Shown: positions 1-9,542, counted from the stretch's first letter. The stretch: 64,000 nt of DNA from Pseudarthrobacter siccitolerans (GCF_001046895.1 NZ_CAQI01000044.1:186001-250000), one strand, 5' to 3'. The notes: generated by a model from the sequence alone, not told the origin. Made by a program: numbers and translations.

Positions 1-2
1 GC

Positions 3-566
3 TACCTCGCCGATGCCTTCAAAGCGCTGCGGCAGACGGTGCCGCAGGACATGCTGCGTGATGACCTCGAAGATCTCAATGCCTGGCTGGGCGAACTGGT
101 CCGTCAGGTTGACTCGAGCCTGCTGGATGAGTGGGAGGAACTGACCTCGGGCGCGGCTCCCACCCCGCGCGACGCGCCGCCGCCTCCCCCGCCGTCGCTC
201 ACGTCCAATATCCGCGCTTTCCGGGTGATGGTGCGTAACGAGATGTTCCGCCGGGTGGAGCTGTTCGCAGACGAGGACGCGGAAGCCCTGGGTGACTTGG
301 ACGGTGCCGCCGGCTGGGACGCCGGCCGCTGGGAGGACGCGCTGGACGAATACTTCGACGAACACAACGACATTGGCACGGGCCCCGATGCCCGCGGTCC
401 CGGGCTGCTCATCATTAATGAGGAACCCGGCGTGTGGAAGGTCCGGCAGATCTTTGACGACCCCGCCCGGAACCACGACTGGGGCATTTCCGCGGAAGTG
501 GACCTGGACGCGTCGAACGACACCGGAACAGCTGTCATACGGGTAACGGACGTCAACCGGCTCTGA
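3..566 (+). CDS. DUF3516 helicase, C-terminal end (partial)
   Basis: This reading frame is open from the left edge of the window, so only about 187 C-terminal residues are present and the start lies outside. The sequence resembles the C-terminal DUF3516 region of large actinobacterial DEAD/DEAH-box RNA helicases. Recognisable parts are LRQTVPQDM near the edge, VRQVDSSLLDEWEEL, a proline-rich linker, RAFRVMVRNEMFRRVEL, and an end with GVWKVRQIFDDP and HDWGISAEVDL. The helicase motor domains are not in the window, so the catalytic role rests on family resemblance. A small perfect inverted repeat (CACGGC/GCCGTG, 575-588) follows the stop, but its 2-nt spacing makes it a poor terminator. Confidence 0.8.
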   Translation, partial: YLADAFKALRQTVPQDMLRDDLEDLNAWLGELVRQVDSSLLDEWEELTSGAAPTPRDAPPPPPPSLTSNIRAFRVMVRNEMFRRVELFADEDAEALGDLDGAAGWDAGRWEDALDEYFDEHNDIGTGPDARGPGLLIINEEPGVWKVRQIFDDPARNHDWGISAEVDLDASNDTGTAVIRVTDVNRL

Positions 567-648
567 CCGCTGGCCACGGCACGCCGTGCTGCCGGCTGGC
601 TGCATCTGCTGACTGCACCGGCACGGGTGGCGGCGGTAAGCTCGAACA

Positions 649-1149
649 ATGAGTGTAATCCGCCCTGCAACCCCGCACGACGTCCCCACGATCCTCCGCA
701 TGATCCACGAACTGGCGCACTACGAGAAGGAACCGGACGCCGTCCGGAACACCCCGGAAATGCTCGAACAGGTTCTGTTTGGCGACAACCCGCGGGTCTT
801 CGCTGCCATGGCGGAGAACACTGACGGGGAGGTCCGCGGCTTCGCCCTGTGGTTCCTGAACTACTCCACCTGGGAGGGCGTGCACGGGATTTACCTGGAG
901 GACCTTTACGTCAGCCCGGAAGCCCGCGGTGAGGGGCACGGCAAGGCCCTGCTGCAGCACCTGGCCGGCATCGCCGTCGACAATGGCTACGCGAGGGTGG
1001 AATGGAGCGTCCTGGACTGGAACGAGCCGTCCATCAACTTCTACCGGCGGCTCGGCGCCCGGCCCATGGATGGCTGGTCCACGTTCCGGCTCACCGGCGA
1101 GGCGCTGGAGCAGTTCGGCAGCGCCGTCCCCGCCGCCGCCAATATCTGA
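649..1149 (+). CDS. GNAT family N-acetyltransferase (SSAT-like)
   Basis: This 166-residue protein is a complete single-domain GNAT acetyltransferase, which transfers an acetyl group from acetyl-CoA to an amine. The acetyl-CoA-binding motif A is visible as LYVSPEARGEGHGKALLQHL at about residues 86-105. It is followed by the C-terminal NEPSINFYRRLGARP motif typical of diamine and thialysine acetyltransferases. The early sequence HELAHYEKEPDAV also matches that SSAT-like branch. The exact substrate cannot be read from the sequence. The gene ends 5 bases before the start of the downstream peptidase, so the two are probably co-transcribed. Confidence 0.85.
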   Translation: MSVIRPATPHDVPTILRMIHELAHYEKEPDAVRNTPEMLEQVLFGDNPRVFAAMAENTDGEVRGFALWFLNYSTWEGVHGIYLEDLYVSPEARGEGHGKALLQHLAGIAVDNGYARVEWSVLDWNEPSINFYRRLGARPMDGWSTFRLTGEALEQFGSAVPAAANI

Positions 1150-1154
1150 CGCAC

Positions 1155-2516
1155 ATGACTGAAACACGCGTGGCCGCCGGCCGCCTCACCTCCGGAACTG
1201 CGGCCGTCCGTCACGAGGTCAGGGCCCGGCACGAGTTCCGCGGCCTGCGGACCGTGGAGCACTACTTCACCGTGCCCCTGGACCATTTCGACGCTTCCGG
1301 CAGCTCCGAAACAATAACCGTCTTCGCCCGGGAGTACGTCTCGGCGGCCCACAGCGCCGAGGAAGCAGCAAGGCTCCCGTGGCTGCTGTTCCTGCAGGGC
1401 GGCCCGGGCGGCCGCGGCAACAGGTTCGGTTCCCTGGGCGGCTGGAGCAAGGCCGCCGGCAAGGACTTCCGCATCCTGATGCTGGACCAGCGCGGCACCG
1501 GGTTGTCCACTCCCCTGGACCGGAACACGCTGCCCCTGCGCGGGTCGGCGGCGGAGCAGGCAGCGTACCTGGAGCATTTCCGGGCGGACTCAATCGTGGC
1601 CGACGCCGAGCTGATCCGCGCCGCCCTGGGGTCGCCGCCCTGGAGCATCTACGGGCAGAGCTATGGCGGTTTTTGCGCCCTCACCTACCTCTCCTTCGCC
1701 CCCGAGGGGCTGCGTGAGGCGTTGATCACCGGCGGACTGGCACCGCTTGCCGGCCCGGCGGACAACGTGTACCGGGCAACGTTCAAGCGGGTAGCGGCAC
1801 GCAACGCCGAATACTTCACCTGGTACCCGGAGGACCGGGCCACGGTGGACAGGATTGCGGACCACTTGCGTAGCGCCCAGGAGCTCCTGCCCGACGGCGG
1901 CGCCCTCACCGTGGAGCGTTTCCAGATGGTGGGTGCCTTCCTGGGCGGCAATACGAGGGTGGACAGCCTCCACTACCTGCTGGAGGATGCGTTCACGGAG
2001 GCTGCCGGCGGCCCCCGGCTGACGGACTCGTTCCTGGAACAGGTGCAGGGCATCGTCTCGCGCCGCTCCAACCCGCTCTATGCCCTGATGCACGAGTCCA
2101 TTTACGGACAGGGAGAGGCCACGGACTGGTCCGCGTGGCGGGTACTTCGCGAGTTTCCGGAGTTCCGGCCGGACGCGGACCCGCTGCTGCTTACCGGTGA
2201 AATGGTGTACCCGTGGTACTTCGACCAGGACCCGGCCCTGCGGCCGCTGCGCGAAGTCGCCGGGCTTCTGGCAGCCAAGCCGGACTGGAAGCCGCTGTAC
2301 GATGCCGGCCGGCTTGCCGCCAACACGGTCCCTGTAGCGGCCGCCGTCTACTCGGACGACATTTACGTGGAGCGCGACCTTTCCCTCGAAACGGCCGCAG
2401 CGGTCCGCGGGCTGCAGGTCTGGGAAACACCGGACTTCCATCATGACGGGATTGCCGACGACGGCGAGGGGATCTTCAACCGCCTGCTCGGCATGGTGCG
2501 CGGAGTCCGGAACTGA
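1155..2516 (+). CDS. Alpha/beta hydrolase, proline iminopeptidase-like (S33)
   Basis: This 453-residue protein is a probable cytoplasmic S33 peptidase that removes N-terminal proline from peptides. The oxyanion-hole motif LQGGPGGRG is near residue 80 and the nucleophile elbow GQSYGG near 165. A likely catalytic His lies in the C-terminal DFHHDGIADDGEG stretch. No signal peptide is visible. The frame stays open upstream inside the preceding acetyltransferase gene. The start at 1155 (ATG, 5 bases after that gene) was chosen because the family-like sequence MTETRVAAG begins there. The substrate is inferred from the family only. Confidence 0.85.
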   Translation: MTETRVAAGRLTSGTAAVRHEVRARHEFRGLRTVEHYFTVPLDHFDASGSSETITVFAREYVSAAHSAEEAARLPWLLFLQGGPGGRGNRFGSLGGWSKAAGKDFRILMLDQRGTGLSTPLDRNTLPLRGSAAEQAAYLEHFRADSIVADAELIRAALGSPPWSIYGQSYGGFCALTYLSFAPEGLREALITGGLAPLAGPADNVYRATFKRVAARNAEYFTWYPEDRATVDRIADHLRSAQELLPDGGALTVERFQMVGAFLGGNTRVDSLHYLLEDAFTEAAGGPRLTDSFLEQVQGIVSRRSNPLYALMHESIYGQGEATDWSAWRVLREFPEFRPDADPLLLTGEMVYPWYFDQDPALRPLREVAGLLAAKPDWKPLYDAGRLAANTVPVAAAVYSDDIYVERDLSLETAAAVRGLQVWETPDFHHDGIADDGEGIFNRLLGMVRGVRN

Positions 2517-2541
2517 CCTGCGGCCGGGCCGGTGCACGTCT

Positions 2542-3900
2542 TCAGGGCGTCAAAGAATCCCGCCGCCGCGCCACCCGCGCCACGACGGCGGCGGCCAGGA
2601 CTGCAGCTCCCACCACCGCACCCGCCAGGTTCAGCCCCAGGTAGCCGGTCTGGCTGAGGACGAGGCCTGATGCGGCACCGCCCACCGCACCGGCGACGCC
2701 CATCAGCATGTCCGACACACCCTGAACCACCACGCGGGATTCCTGGCCCACGCTCTCGGCAAGGAGGGTGGAGCCCGAGATGGTGGACGCGGACCAGCCG
2801 ACACCGAGCAGCACCAGCCCAATGGCCACCGCGGTGGTGGAGGCTTGGCCGAATCCGGCAACGGCGACAGCCGTGATGATCGTCGCGAAGCCGATCATGA
2901 TGGTCTCAGTCCTGCCGGCCTTGTCCGTCAGCCAGCCCATCACCGGTGACAGCGCGAACATCCCGGCAATGTGCAGGGAAATGGTGAAGCCGATGACCAC
3001 CAGGACGTCCCCGGTGGGCGCATGGCCGGCGTGGCCCGGCCCGGCCACCAGCTCCTGCAGGTGGAGCGGAGTCATGGACATCACGCCCACCATCACCCCG
3101 TGCGCTCCCACCAGGGCGGCCACCGCCAGCAGGGCTGCCCGCGATGCGCGGATGGCCCGAATCCCCCGGACCAGCGAGCCGGGTGCCCGGGCCTGCAGGG
3201 CTGCCGGCTGATTAACGGGGCGGCCTACGGGCTGGCTGGCATCCTGGTTTCCTGCCGTCGCGGCAGCGAGATCGCGCGCCAGCAGCAGTGGGTCCGGCCG
3301 CAGGCCAAAGAACAGCAGGACGACGGCGAGGAGCAGTCCCACGGCGGAGATGACAAAGGGACCCGCCACAGGAGGCAGGCCGAGGGCCTGGCCCACCACG
3401 GCCCCTGGCTGGATCAGATTGGGCCCGGTGACGGCTCCGACTGTTACGGCCCACACAACGGCGGACAGTGCCCGGCCGCGGTGTTCGGCGTCCGCGAGGT
3501 CGGCGGCGGCAAAGCGCGCCTGCAGGCTCGCGGCGGTGCCTATCCCGACGCCCGCTGCGCCCAGGATGAGCAGGACGAAGAGGCCCGTGACCACGGAAAG
3601 GACCATCAGCAGGGCGCCGGCCATGGCGGCCGACAGTCCCGCCACCTGGCCAATGCGGCGGCCCCGCCGGTCAGCCAGGGCGGCCAGCGGCAGGGCAGCC
3701 AGCGCCGCGCCCAGGGTCATCACCGTGGCCACCGCGCCCGCCCACGCGTTGGAGCCGGAGAGTTCGACGGCGAGGATGGAGCCGATGGACACTGTGGCGC
3801 CGGTCCCGATGCCGCCAAACACCTGGGCTGCACTCAACAGCACCACGGTGCGCCGCTGCACCTGGCGCACTCTGCTTTCCGTCATCAAAGTGCCCGCCAT
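2542..3900 (-). CDS. MFS transporter
   Basis: This 452-residue integral membrane protein has about twelve hydrophobic segments in two halves separated by a polar central loop (about residues 205-235, rich in Q, P and A). The first-loop MFS signature is present as ALADRRGRRIG near residue 75. An aspartate/arginine-containing relative in the second half reads MGWLTDKAGRTE. These features fit a proton-driven exporter, but the cargo cannot be told. A second ATG lies five codons in (3885). The gene runs against the preceding peptidase gene; the two stops are 25 bases apart. Confidence 0.85.
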   Translation of the reverse strand: MAGTLMTESRVRQVQRRTVVLLSAAQVFGGIGTGATVSIGSILAVELSGSNAWAGAVATVMTLGAALAALPLAALADRRGRRIGQVAGLSAAMAGALLMVLSVVTGLFVLLILGAAGVGIGTAASLQARFAAADLADAEHRGRALSAVVWAVTVGAVTGPNLIQPGAVVGQALGLPPVAGPFVISAVGLLLAVVLLFFGLRPDPLLLARDLAAATAGNQDASQPVGRPVNQPAALQARAPGSLVRGIRAIRASRAALLAVAALVGAHGVMVGVMSMTPLHLQELVAGPGHAGHAPTGDVLVVIGFTISLHIAGMFALSPVMGWLTDKAGRTETIMIGFATIITAVAVAGFGQASTTAVAIGLVLLGVGWSASTISGSTLLAESVGQESRVVVQGVSDMLMGVAGAVGGAASGLVLSQTGYLGLNLAGAVVGAAVLAAAVVARVARRRDSLTP

Positions 3901-3947
3901 GATCCGAGCATAGACCCCGGCGCATCCGTCCTGCAGTGCTTTTTAAG

Positions 3948-3985
3948 CAAGTAATCCCGGCCGCGGGTGCGGCCAGGATTACTTG
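3948..3985 (-). terminator. Hairpin downstream of terC
   Basis: A long inverted repeat has arms CAAGTAATCC and GGATTACTTG with an inner GGCCGC/GCGGCC stem, interrupted by one mismatch. It lies 22 bases past the terC stop. No T-run follows on either strand, as is common for terminators in high-GC actinobacteria. Confidence 0.65.
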
Positions 3986-4007
3986 TCTGAGCAGTTGCGC
4001 CGAAGTT

Positions 4008-5036
4008 CTAGTCGACGTCGCTGTGGCTCTTCCGCACGTCTTCCTCAAGCCGCGGATCGAGATGTGCTTCCTTGGCCTTGGAGCTGAGGAGGCTGGCCAC
4101 CACTGCGATCAGGATGGTGCCCACGATGACTGCCAGGGACACGAAGGTGGGGATCTCCGGAGCCCATTCGATGTGCTGGCCGCCGTTGATGAACGGCAGT
4201 TCGTTGACGTGCATGGCGTGCAGGACCAGCTTGACGCCGATGAACGCCAGGATGAAGGACAGTGCGTGCTTCAGGTAGATCAGGCGGTTCATCAGGCCAC
4301 CCAGCAGGAAGTACAGCTGGCGCAGGCCCATCAGGGCGAAGAGGTTGGCCGTGAACACAATGAACGGGCTCTGGGTGAGTCCGAAGATGGCGGGAATGGA
4401 ATCGACGGCGAACAACAGGTCGGTCATGCCGATGGTGATGAACACGATGACCATCGGGGTGAAGACCTTCTTGCCGTTCACCACGGTGCGGAGCTTACCG
4501 CCGTCGTACTTCTCCGACATCGGGATGATCGTGCGGATCTTCGCGATGAGCGGGTTTTCCCGGTCCTCTTCGTCTTCGCCCTCATCCTGGGCCTGCTTCC
4601 AGGCGGTCCAGAGCAGGAACGCGCCGAAGATGTAGAACACCCAGCTGAACTGCTCGATCACGATGGCGCCGAGCAGGATGAAGATGCCGCGCAGGATCAG
4701 GGCGATGATGATGCCCACCATCAGCACTTCCTGCTGGTACTTCCGGGGCACCGAGAACCTGGCCATGATGATGATGAAGACAAACAGGTTGTCGATGCTG
4801 AGGCTGTATTCGGTCACCCAGCCGGCGACGAACTGGCCGCCGTATTCCGGTCCGGTAAACGCGAACATGGCACCAGCGAACGCCAGGGCCAGGGTGACGT
4901 AGAACGCCACCCACAGGCCGGCTTCCTTCATGGAGGGTTCGTGGGGGCGGCGGACCACCAGGAGAAGGTCAATCAGGAGGATGAGGCCGAGGACGACAAA
5001 GGAGCCGACCTCGAACCAGACGGGCAAATCGAGCAC
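4008..5036 (-). CDS. TerC/Alx family membrane protein
   Basis: This 342-residue protein belongs to the TerC family, whose members act as manganese exporters or help load metal onto exported proteins. About eight to nine membrane segments are visible. The conserved aspartate motifs are SLSIDNLFVFIIIM and LLFAVDSIPAIFG, followed by the LFALMGLRQLYFLL signature. The frame is open to a GTG at 5096, but that codon sits inside the riboswitch aptamer. The GTG at 5036 (MLDLPVWFEVGS) was chosen because AAAGG lies 7 bases before it. A yybP-ykoY-type riboswitch precedes the gene, supporting a role in manganese handling. Confidence 0.9.
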   Translation of the reverse strand: MLDLPVWFEVGSFVVLGLILLIDLLLVVRRPHEPSMKEAGLWVAFYVTLALAFAGAMFAFTGPEYGGQFVAGWVTEYSLSIDNLFVFIIIMARFSVPRKYQQEVLMVGIIIALILRGIFILLGAIVIEQFSWVFYIFGAFLLWTAWKQAQDEGEDEEDRENPLIAKIRTIIPMSEKYDGGKLRTVVNGKKVFTPMVIVFITIGMTDLLFAVDSIPAIFGLTQSPFIVFTANLFALMGLRQLYFLLGGLMNRLIYLKHALSFILAFIGVKLVLHAMHVNELPFINGGQHIEWAPEIPTFVSLAVIVGTILIAVVASLLSSKAKEAHLDPRLEEDVRKSHSDVD

Positions 5037-5069
5037 AGGGTAGCCTTTCGCAGGGTACAGAGATGCGTT

Positions 5070-5183
5070 GTAAGTCTCTCCGGCCTGCCTGTGCACTTGG
5101 TGCTGATGCGGCGGCCCGCTACGCCCGGCGGGGCAACTATGCCCTGCGTGTTGACGATCGTAGCGCTTGGGATACTCCCCTAC
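5070..5183 (-). promoter_or_regulatory. yybP-ykoY manganese riboswitch in the terC leader
   Basis: On the minus strand the leader begins GTAGGGGAGTATCCC and closes with CCGGAGAGACTTAC. GTAGG and CTTAC can pair as the base helix P1 (one G-U pair). The invariant loop sequences GGGGAGTA (5173-5180) and GGAGAGA (about 5074-5081) match the two metal-binding loops known for the yybP-ykoY family. Downstream, AGAGA can pair with TCTCT between the aptamer and the AAAGG ribosome binding site, a possible switching hairpin that would act on translation. The family and its link to terC/alx genes are established; the assignment here is by eye. Confidence 0.8.
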
Positions 5184-5238
5184 GTGACGTTAACTGTACC
5201 CCAGGCGGCTGCCGGCCGCGCCCGCGTGCGTGTCTGCG

Positions 5239-7335
5239 TCAGGCGTGTCCGGCGGCCTGCATCTGGCGCAGTTCCTTCTTCAGCTCGCTGACCTCGTCCC
5301 TGATCCGCGCGGCAACCTCGAACTGTAGCTCGGCGGCTGCCCCGTGCATCTGCTCGGTCAGCTGCTCAATGAGGCCCACCAGATCCTCGGCCGGAGCGGC
5401 GGCCAGTCCGTCCGAACGCACCTGTGCCGCGCCTTTGGCTGCGGCCTTGCGCTTGCCTCCCTTGGCCAGCCGGTTGTTGTTGAGCAGCTCCTGCGTGTCC
5501 GCGTCTTCCCGGGCCAGCTGGTCGGTGATGTCGGCGATCTTCTTCCGCAGCGGCTGCGGGTCCACACCGTTCTCTTTGTTGTAGGCCACCTGGATGGCGC
5601 GGCGCCGGTTGGTTTCGTCGATGGCGTTCGCCATGGAATCGGTGATCCGGTCCGCGTACATGTGGACCTGGCCGGACACGTTGCGCGCCGCACGGCCGAT
5701 GGTCTGGATCAGCGACGTCGAGGACCGGAGGAAGCCTTCCTTGTCCGCGTCCAGGATGCTGACGAGCGAGACTTCCGGCAGGTCAAGGCCTTCACGGAGC
5801 AGGTTGATGCCCACCAGCACGTCAAAGCTGCCCATGCGCAGTTCACGCAGCAGCTCCACGCGCCGCAGGGTATCGACGTCGGAGTGCAGGTATTCCACCT
5901 TGATGCCGTGTCCAAGGAGGTAGTCCGTGAGGTCCTCGGCCATGCGCTTGGTCAGCGTGGTGACCAGGACCCGCTCGTCCTTCTCCACCCTGGTCCGGAT
6001 CTCGCCGAGGAGGTCGTCGATCTGGCCCTTGGTGGGTTTGACGATGACCTCGGGATCGATCAAACCGGTGGGGCGGATGATCTGCTGGACGTAACCGTCG
6101 GCCTTGCCCAGCTCGTACTTGCCAGGGGTGGCGGAAAGGTAGACGGTCTGCCCGATGCGTTCCAGGAACTCGTCCCACTTCAGCGGCCGGTTGTCCATGG
6201 CGGACGGCAGCCGGAAGCCGTGGTCCACCAGGGTGCGCTTGCGGGACATGTCCCCTTCATACATGGCCCCTATCTGCGGGATGGTGACGTGGGATTCGTC
6301 CACCACCAGCAGGAAGTCGTCCGGGAAGTAGTCAATGAGGCAGTGCGGGGCGGTTCCGCCGGCGCGGCCGTCGATGTGCCGTGAGTAGTTCTCGATGCCG
6401 TTGCAGAAGCCCATCTGCTGCATCATTTCGAGGTCGTAGGTGGTGCGCATCCGCAGGCGCTGCGCCTCCACCAGCTTGTTCTGCCCCTCCAGCACTGCCA
6501 GCCGGCTGGCCAGTTCGTCCTCGATGGACTTGATGGCGCGGGTCATCCGCTCGGGTCCGGCCACGTAGTGCGAGGCCGGGAAGACGTACATCTCGGTCTC
6601 TTCCCGGATCACTTCGCCCGTGACGGGGTGCAGGGTATAGATGTTCTCCACTTCGTCGCCGAAGAACTCGATCCGCAGGGCCAGTTCCTCGTACATGGGG
6701 ATGATCTCGACGGTATCGCCGCGTACCCGGAAGGTCCCGCGGTGGAAGTCCATGTCGTTGCGGGAGTACTGCATGGAAACGAACTTGCGCAGCAGCGCAT
6801 CCCGGTTCATTTCCTGGCCTCTGCGCAGTGTGACCATTCCGGCGATGTACTCTTCCGGCGTGCCCAAACCGTAGATGCAGGACACTGTGGCCACCACAAT
6901 GACGTCCCGCCGGGTAAGCAGGGCGTTGGTGGCGGAGTGGCGCAGCCGTTCCACTTCCTCATTGATGGAGGAGTCCTTCTCGATGAAGGTGTCCGTCTGC
7001 GGCACGTAGGCTTCGGGCTGGTAGTAGTCGTAGTAGGAGACGAAGTACTCCACTGCGTTGTTGGGCAGCAGCTCCCGGAACTCGTTGGCCAGCTGCGCGG
7101 CGAGGGTTTTGTTCTGCACCATCACCAGGGTGGGCCGCTGCACCTGCTCGATGAGCCAGGCCGTGGTGGCGCTCTTGCCGGTACCGGTGGCACCCAGCAG
7201 GACCACGTCTTTTTCACCGTTATTAATGCGCTCCGTCAGCTCCGCAATCGCGGCGGGCTGGTCGCCCGCCGGCTTGAACTCGCTGATCACCTCGAAGGGT
7301 GCTACAACACGGTTGATCTCCTGCGCAAGGCTCAT
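5239..7335 (-). CDS. uvrB: Excinuclease ABC subunit UvrB
   Basis: This 698-residue protein is the damage-verification helicase of nucleotide excision repair, working with UvrA and UvrC. Walker A is GATGTGKS at residues 48-55. The beta-hairpin that clamps DNA follows around 98-120 ([19 protein letters not shown]). Walker B is [11 protein letters not shown] in the middle, with helicase motifs [17 protein letters not shown] and QTIGRAARN later. The C-terminal UVR domain that binds UvrA or UvrC is at about 645-685. The length is normal. The gene lies 112 bases downstream of coaE on the same strand, in the conserved actinobacterial order. No clear LexA box (GAAC-N4-GTTC) was found in that gap. Confidence 0.97.
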   Translation of the reverse strand: MSLAQEINRVVAPFEVISEFKPAGDQPAAIAELTERINNGEKDVVLLGATGTGKSATTAWLIEQVQRPTLVMVQNKTLAAQLANEFRELLPNNAVEYFVSYYDYYQPEAYVPQTDTFIEKDSSINEEVERLRHSATNALLTRRDVIVVATVSCIYGLGTPEEYIAGMVTLRRGQEMNRDALLRKFVSMQYSRNDMDFHRGTFRVRGDTVEIIPMYEELALRIEFFGDEVENIYTLHPVTGEVIREETEMYVFPASHYVAGPERMTRAIKSIEDELASRLAVLEGQNKLVEAQRLRMRTTYDLEMMQQMGFCNGIENYSRHIDGRAGGTAPHCLIDYFPDDFLLVVDESHVTIPQIGAMYEGDMSRKRTLVDHGFRLPSAMDNRPLKWDEFLERIGQTVYLSATPGKYELGKADGYVQQIIRPTGLIDPEVIVKPTKGQIDDLLGEIRTRVEKDERVLVTTLTKRMAEDLTDYLLGHGIKVEYLHSDVDTLRRVELLRELRMGSFDVLVGINLLREGLDLPEVSLVSILDADKEGFLRSSTSLIQTIGRAARNVSGQVHMYADRITDSMANAIDETNRRRAIQVAYNKENGVDPQPLRKKIADITDQLAREDADTQELLNNNRLAKGGKRKAAAKGAAQVRSDGLAAAPAEDLVGLIEQLTEQMHGAAAELQFEVAARIRDEVSELKKELRQMQAAGHA

Positions 7336-7447
7336 GGATCTAATCTACAACCGGGCACCGACACTGTACGGGCCAGTCCGTTACGGGCGAACAAGCAGGG
7401 CAGGTCCAAGGCAACGATTCGACGGCGGCGGGACGGTGCCCGGCGGG

Positions 7448-8668
7448 TCAGGAGCCGGACGACGGCGGCTGCCAGCCGGAGGCTTCGGCCCACCGTTCCA
7501 GGGCTTCTTCGGCGGCGGTGAACCAGTCTTCCTTCGCCTCCGCGTAACCTGCCGTGGACCGGTCACCGGAGTGGGCGGCCGCCAGCTGTCGCTTCAGCGC
7601 CAGATATTCCGCGGCAGCGGCGGGTTCGGCGCGGAGCCAGTCCCGGAAGCACAGGGCGAAGCGCCAGCCCGCGGAGCCTTCGGCCCGGACGTGGAGGTTG
7701 ACGTCCCGCCCGGGGTCAGCATTGACGTGGAAGCGTTTTTGCCAGTCCCGGCGGTCTGGGCGGCTGCGTTTGGGGGTGTCGGCGGTGATGCCGGGAACCA
7801 CGGGGAACCCGGCGGCGGCCAGAGCGGGAGCCAGGGCATCGGCGGCCTGAATGTCGGGCACGGTCAGCTGCAGGTCGATGACGTCCTTGGCCTCCAGGCC
7901 GGGAACCGACGTGGACCCGATATGGTCCAGCCGCACTGCGTCCCGCTGCTCCACGGGAAGGGCCTTGGCAATCCGGCTCATCAGCCGCTGAGCCTGCTGG
8001 GCCCACAGCGGATCCGCGGGCACCAGCACGGGACCTCCATGCCGGTTGGCGCGCGCTCCCGCCGCAAGGTTGCCGGCGAAGGGCACTAACCTCTGGTCCC
8101 AGAGCCGGTCCACCTGGTCCACCAGGTCCTGCAGGCTTTCGGAGTTATGCAGGACGACGTCGGCAGCGGCCAGCCGGTCCTCGCGGCTTGCCTGGGCTCC
8201 CATCCGTGAACGGGCAGCCTCCGCCGTCATCCCCCGATGGTCCAGCATCCGCTGCAGCCTGATGTCCTCCGGTGCGTCCACCACCACCACGAGGTGGAAG
8301 TCGCTGCCCTGCCCGGTCTCGACGAGGAGCGGAATGTCCTGCACCACCACGGCATCGTCTTGCGCTGCCGCAACGATGGCCGCAGCGCGCGACCGGACCA
8401 GCGGATGGACGATCCCGTTCAGGACCGCGAGGCGCTCCGGGTTTCCGAACACCAGGGCGCCCAGTTTCGGCCGGTCCAGGCGGCCATCCTGGTCGAGTAC
8501 CCCGCCGCCAAACTCGGCGACGACCCGCGCAAGGCCTTCGGTGCCCGGCTCCACCACTTCCCGTGCCAGTGCATCAGCATCCACCAGCACCGCGCCGCGT
8601 TCCCTGAGCCGCGCCGCAGCGACTGACTTCCCTGATGCGATTCCGCCCGTCAACCCGATTTTCAGCAC
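7448..8668 (-). CDS. coaE: Dephospho-CoA kinase fused to a UPF0157/GrpB domain
   Basis: This 406-residue protein catalyses the last step of coenzyme A synthesis, phosphorylation of dephospho-CoA. Residues 1-200 form the kinase, with the P-loop GGIASGKS at 8-15, DADALAREVVEPG soon after, and the lid-region arginines further on. Residues about 210-400 form a UPF0157 (GrpB) domain recognised by HIGSTSVPGLEAKDVIDL. This domain belongs to the nucleotidyltransferase-like superfamily and its job in CoaE is unclear. The fusion is known in other actinobacteria, including mycobacteria. The gene lies between rpsA and uvrB, as in mycobacteria, and is probably co-transcribed with uvrB. Confidence 0.95.
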   Translation of the reverse strand: MLKIGLTGGIASGKSVAAARLRERGAVLVDADALAREVVEPGTEGLARVVAEFGGGVLDQDGRLDRPKLGALVFGNPERLAVLNGIVHPLVRSRAAAIVAAAQDDAVVVQDIPLLVETGQGSDFHLVVVVDAPEDIRLQRMLDHRGMTAEAARSRMGAQASREDRLAAADVVLHNSESLQDLVDQVDRLWDQRLVPFAGNLAAGARANRHGGPVLVPADPLWAQQAQRLMSRIAKALPVEQRDAVRLDHIGSTSVPGLEAKDVIDLQLTVPDIQAADALAPALAAAGFPVVPGITADTPKRSRPDRRDWQKRFHVNADPGRDVNLHVRAEGSAGWRFALCFRDWLRAEPAAAAEYLALKRQLAAAHSGDRSTAGYAEAKEDWFTAAEEALERWAEASGWQPPSSGS

Positions 8669-8684
8669 TCCACCACCCTAATCC

Positions 8685-8829
8685 CCACCGCTTCCCTGCC
8701 CTCGCAAGCTCGGGCCGGGGCCCTCGCGGCGTGGGCCCACCCACCGCTTCCCTGCCCTCGCAAGCTCGGGCCGGGGCCCTCGCGGCGTGGGCCCACCCAC
8801 CGCTTCCCTGCCCTCGCGGCATGGCCCAC
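8685..8829. repeat. 56-bp intergenic tandem repeat, 2.6 copies
   Basis: Two identical 56-base units start with CCACCGCTTCCCTGCCCTCG at 8685 and 8741. A third, internally shortened copy starts at 8797 and ends about 8829. Each unit contains GGGCCGGGGCCC and GGGCCC palindromic cores. The array fills almost the whole gap between the divergent coaE and YigZ-family genes, so the promoters of both must lie in or beside it. Confidence 0.9.
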
Positions 8830-8852
8830 CCGCCACAACTAGACTTGGGCGG

Positions 8853-9542
8853 GTGGAAGAGAACGAGAGCCGGGCTGCCAGCTACACCACACTGGTTCCC
8901 GGCCCTGACTTCCGCCACGAGATCGAGATCAAGCGCTCCAGGTTCATCACTGTCCTGCGCCGGGCAGGCACGGAAGAAGCCGCCCGGGACCTGGTGGCAG
9001 GCCTGCGCCGCGAGTTCCACGATGCCCGGCACCACTGCTCAGCCTTCATCATCGGCCCGGACCGGGACATCCAGCGTTCCAGTGATGACGGCGAACCGTC
9101 GGGAACAGCAGGGATCCCCATGCTTGAGGCACTGGCCAAGAGGGAAACGGCACCCGGCGCGGCCGACCTCAGCGACGTCAGCGCCGTCGTCGTGCGCTAC
9201 TTTGGCGGGGTCCTGCTGGGGGCGGGCGGCCTGGTCCGCGCGTACTCGGAGTCCGTGTCCTCAGCGCTGGCGCTGGTGCCTATGGTGCGCCGGAGCCGGT
9301 TACGCATCTGCGCGGCGGACGTGCCGCACACTGCTGCGGGCCGGCTGGAAAACGACCTCCGCGCCGCCGGGTTCGTGATGGCCGAGACAAGCTACGCCGC
9401 CAGGCACACCGTCCTGCGGGTGGCCGTACCGGATAACACTGCGGCCATCGCCGGCGCCGCGGAGCGCCTCCAGCTGTTGAGCGCAGGCACCGCCGTCCTG
9501 ACCCCCGAAGGAACGGAATGGGTGGATGTCCCGCTCTCCTGA
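8853..9542 (+). CDS. YigZ/IMPACT family protein
   Basis: This 229-residue protein is a complete member of the YigZ/IMPACT family, related to regulators of translation and amino-acid starvation signalling. Its biochemical role in bacteria is not settled. The family signature runs RHHCSAFIIGPD, then SSDDGEPSGTAGIPML, then VVVRYFGGVLLGAGGLVRAY across residues about 58-130. A second alpha/beta domain follows and ends in TEWVDVPLS. The frame is open further upstream through the tandem repeat. GTG at 8853 (VEENESRAASY) was chosen because the sequence before it is repeat-derived. No strong ribosome binding site is visible. The gene overlaps the next by 17 bases. Confidence 0.85.
   Translation: MEENESRAASYTTLVPGPDFRHEIEIKRSRFITVLRRAGTEEAARDLVAGLRREFHDARHHCSAFIIGPDRDIQRSSDDGEPSGTAGIPMLEALAKRETAPGAADLSDVSAVVVRYFGGVLLGAGGLVRAYSESVSSALALVPMVRRSRLRICAADVPHTAAGRLENDLRAAGFVMAETSYAARHTVLRVAVPDNTAAIAGAAERLQLLSAGTAVLTPEGTEWVDVPLS

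Noticed and set aside
5034-5096. N-terminal extension of TerC starting at GTG 5096
   Set aside because: The extension would be translated from the riboswitch aptamer; the start at 5036 has a proper ribosome binding site and matches the family.
7336-7447. A LexA/SOS box before uvrB
   Set aside because: I looked for GAAC-N4-GTTC and found only GTTCGCCCGTAAC-like sequence without the required symmetry.
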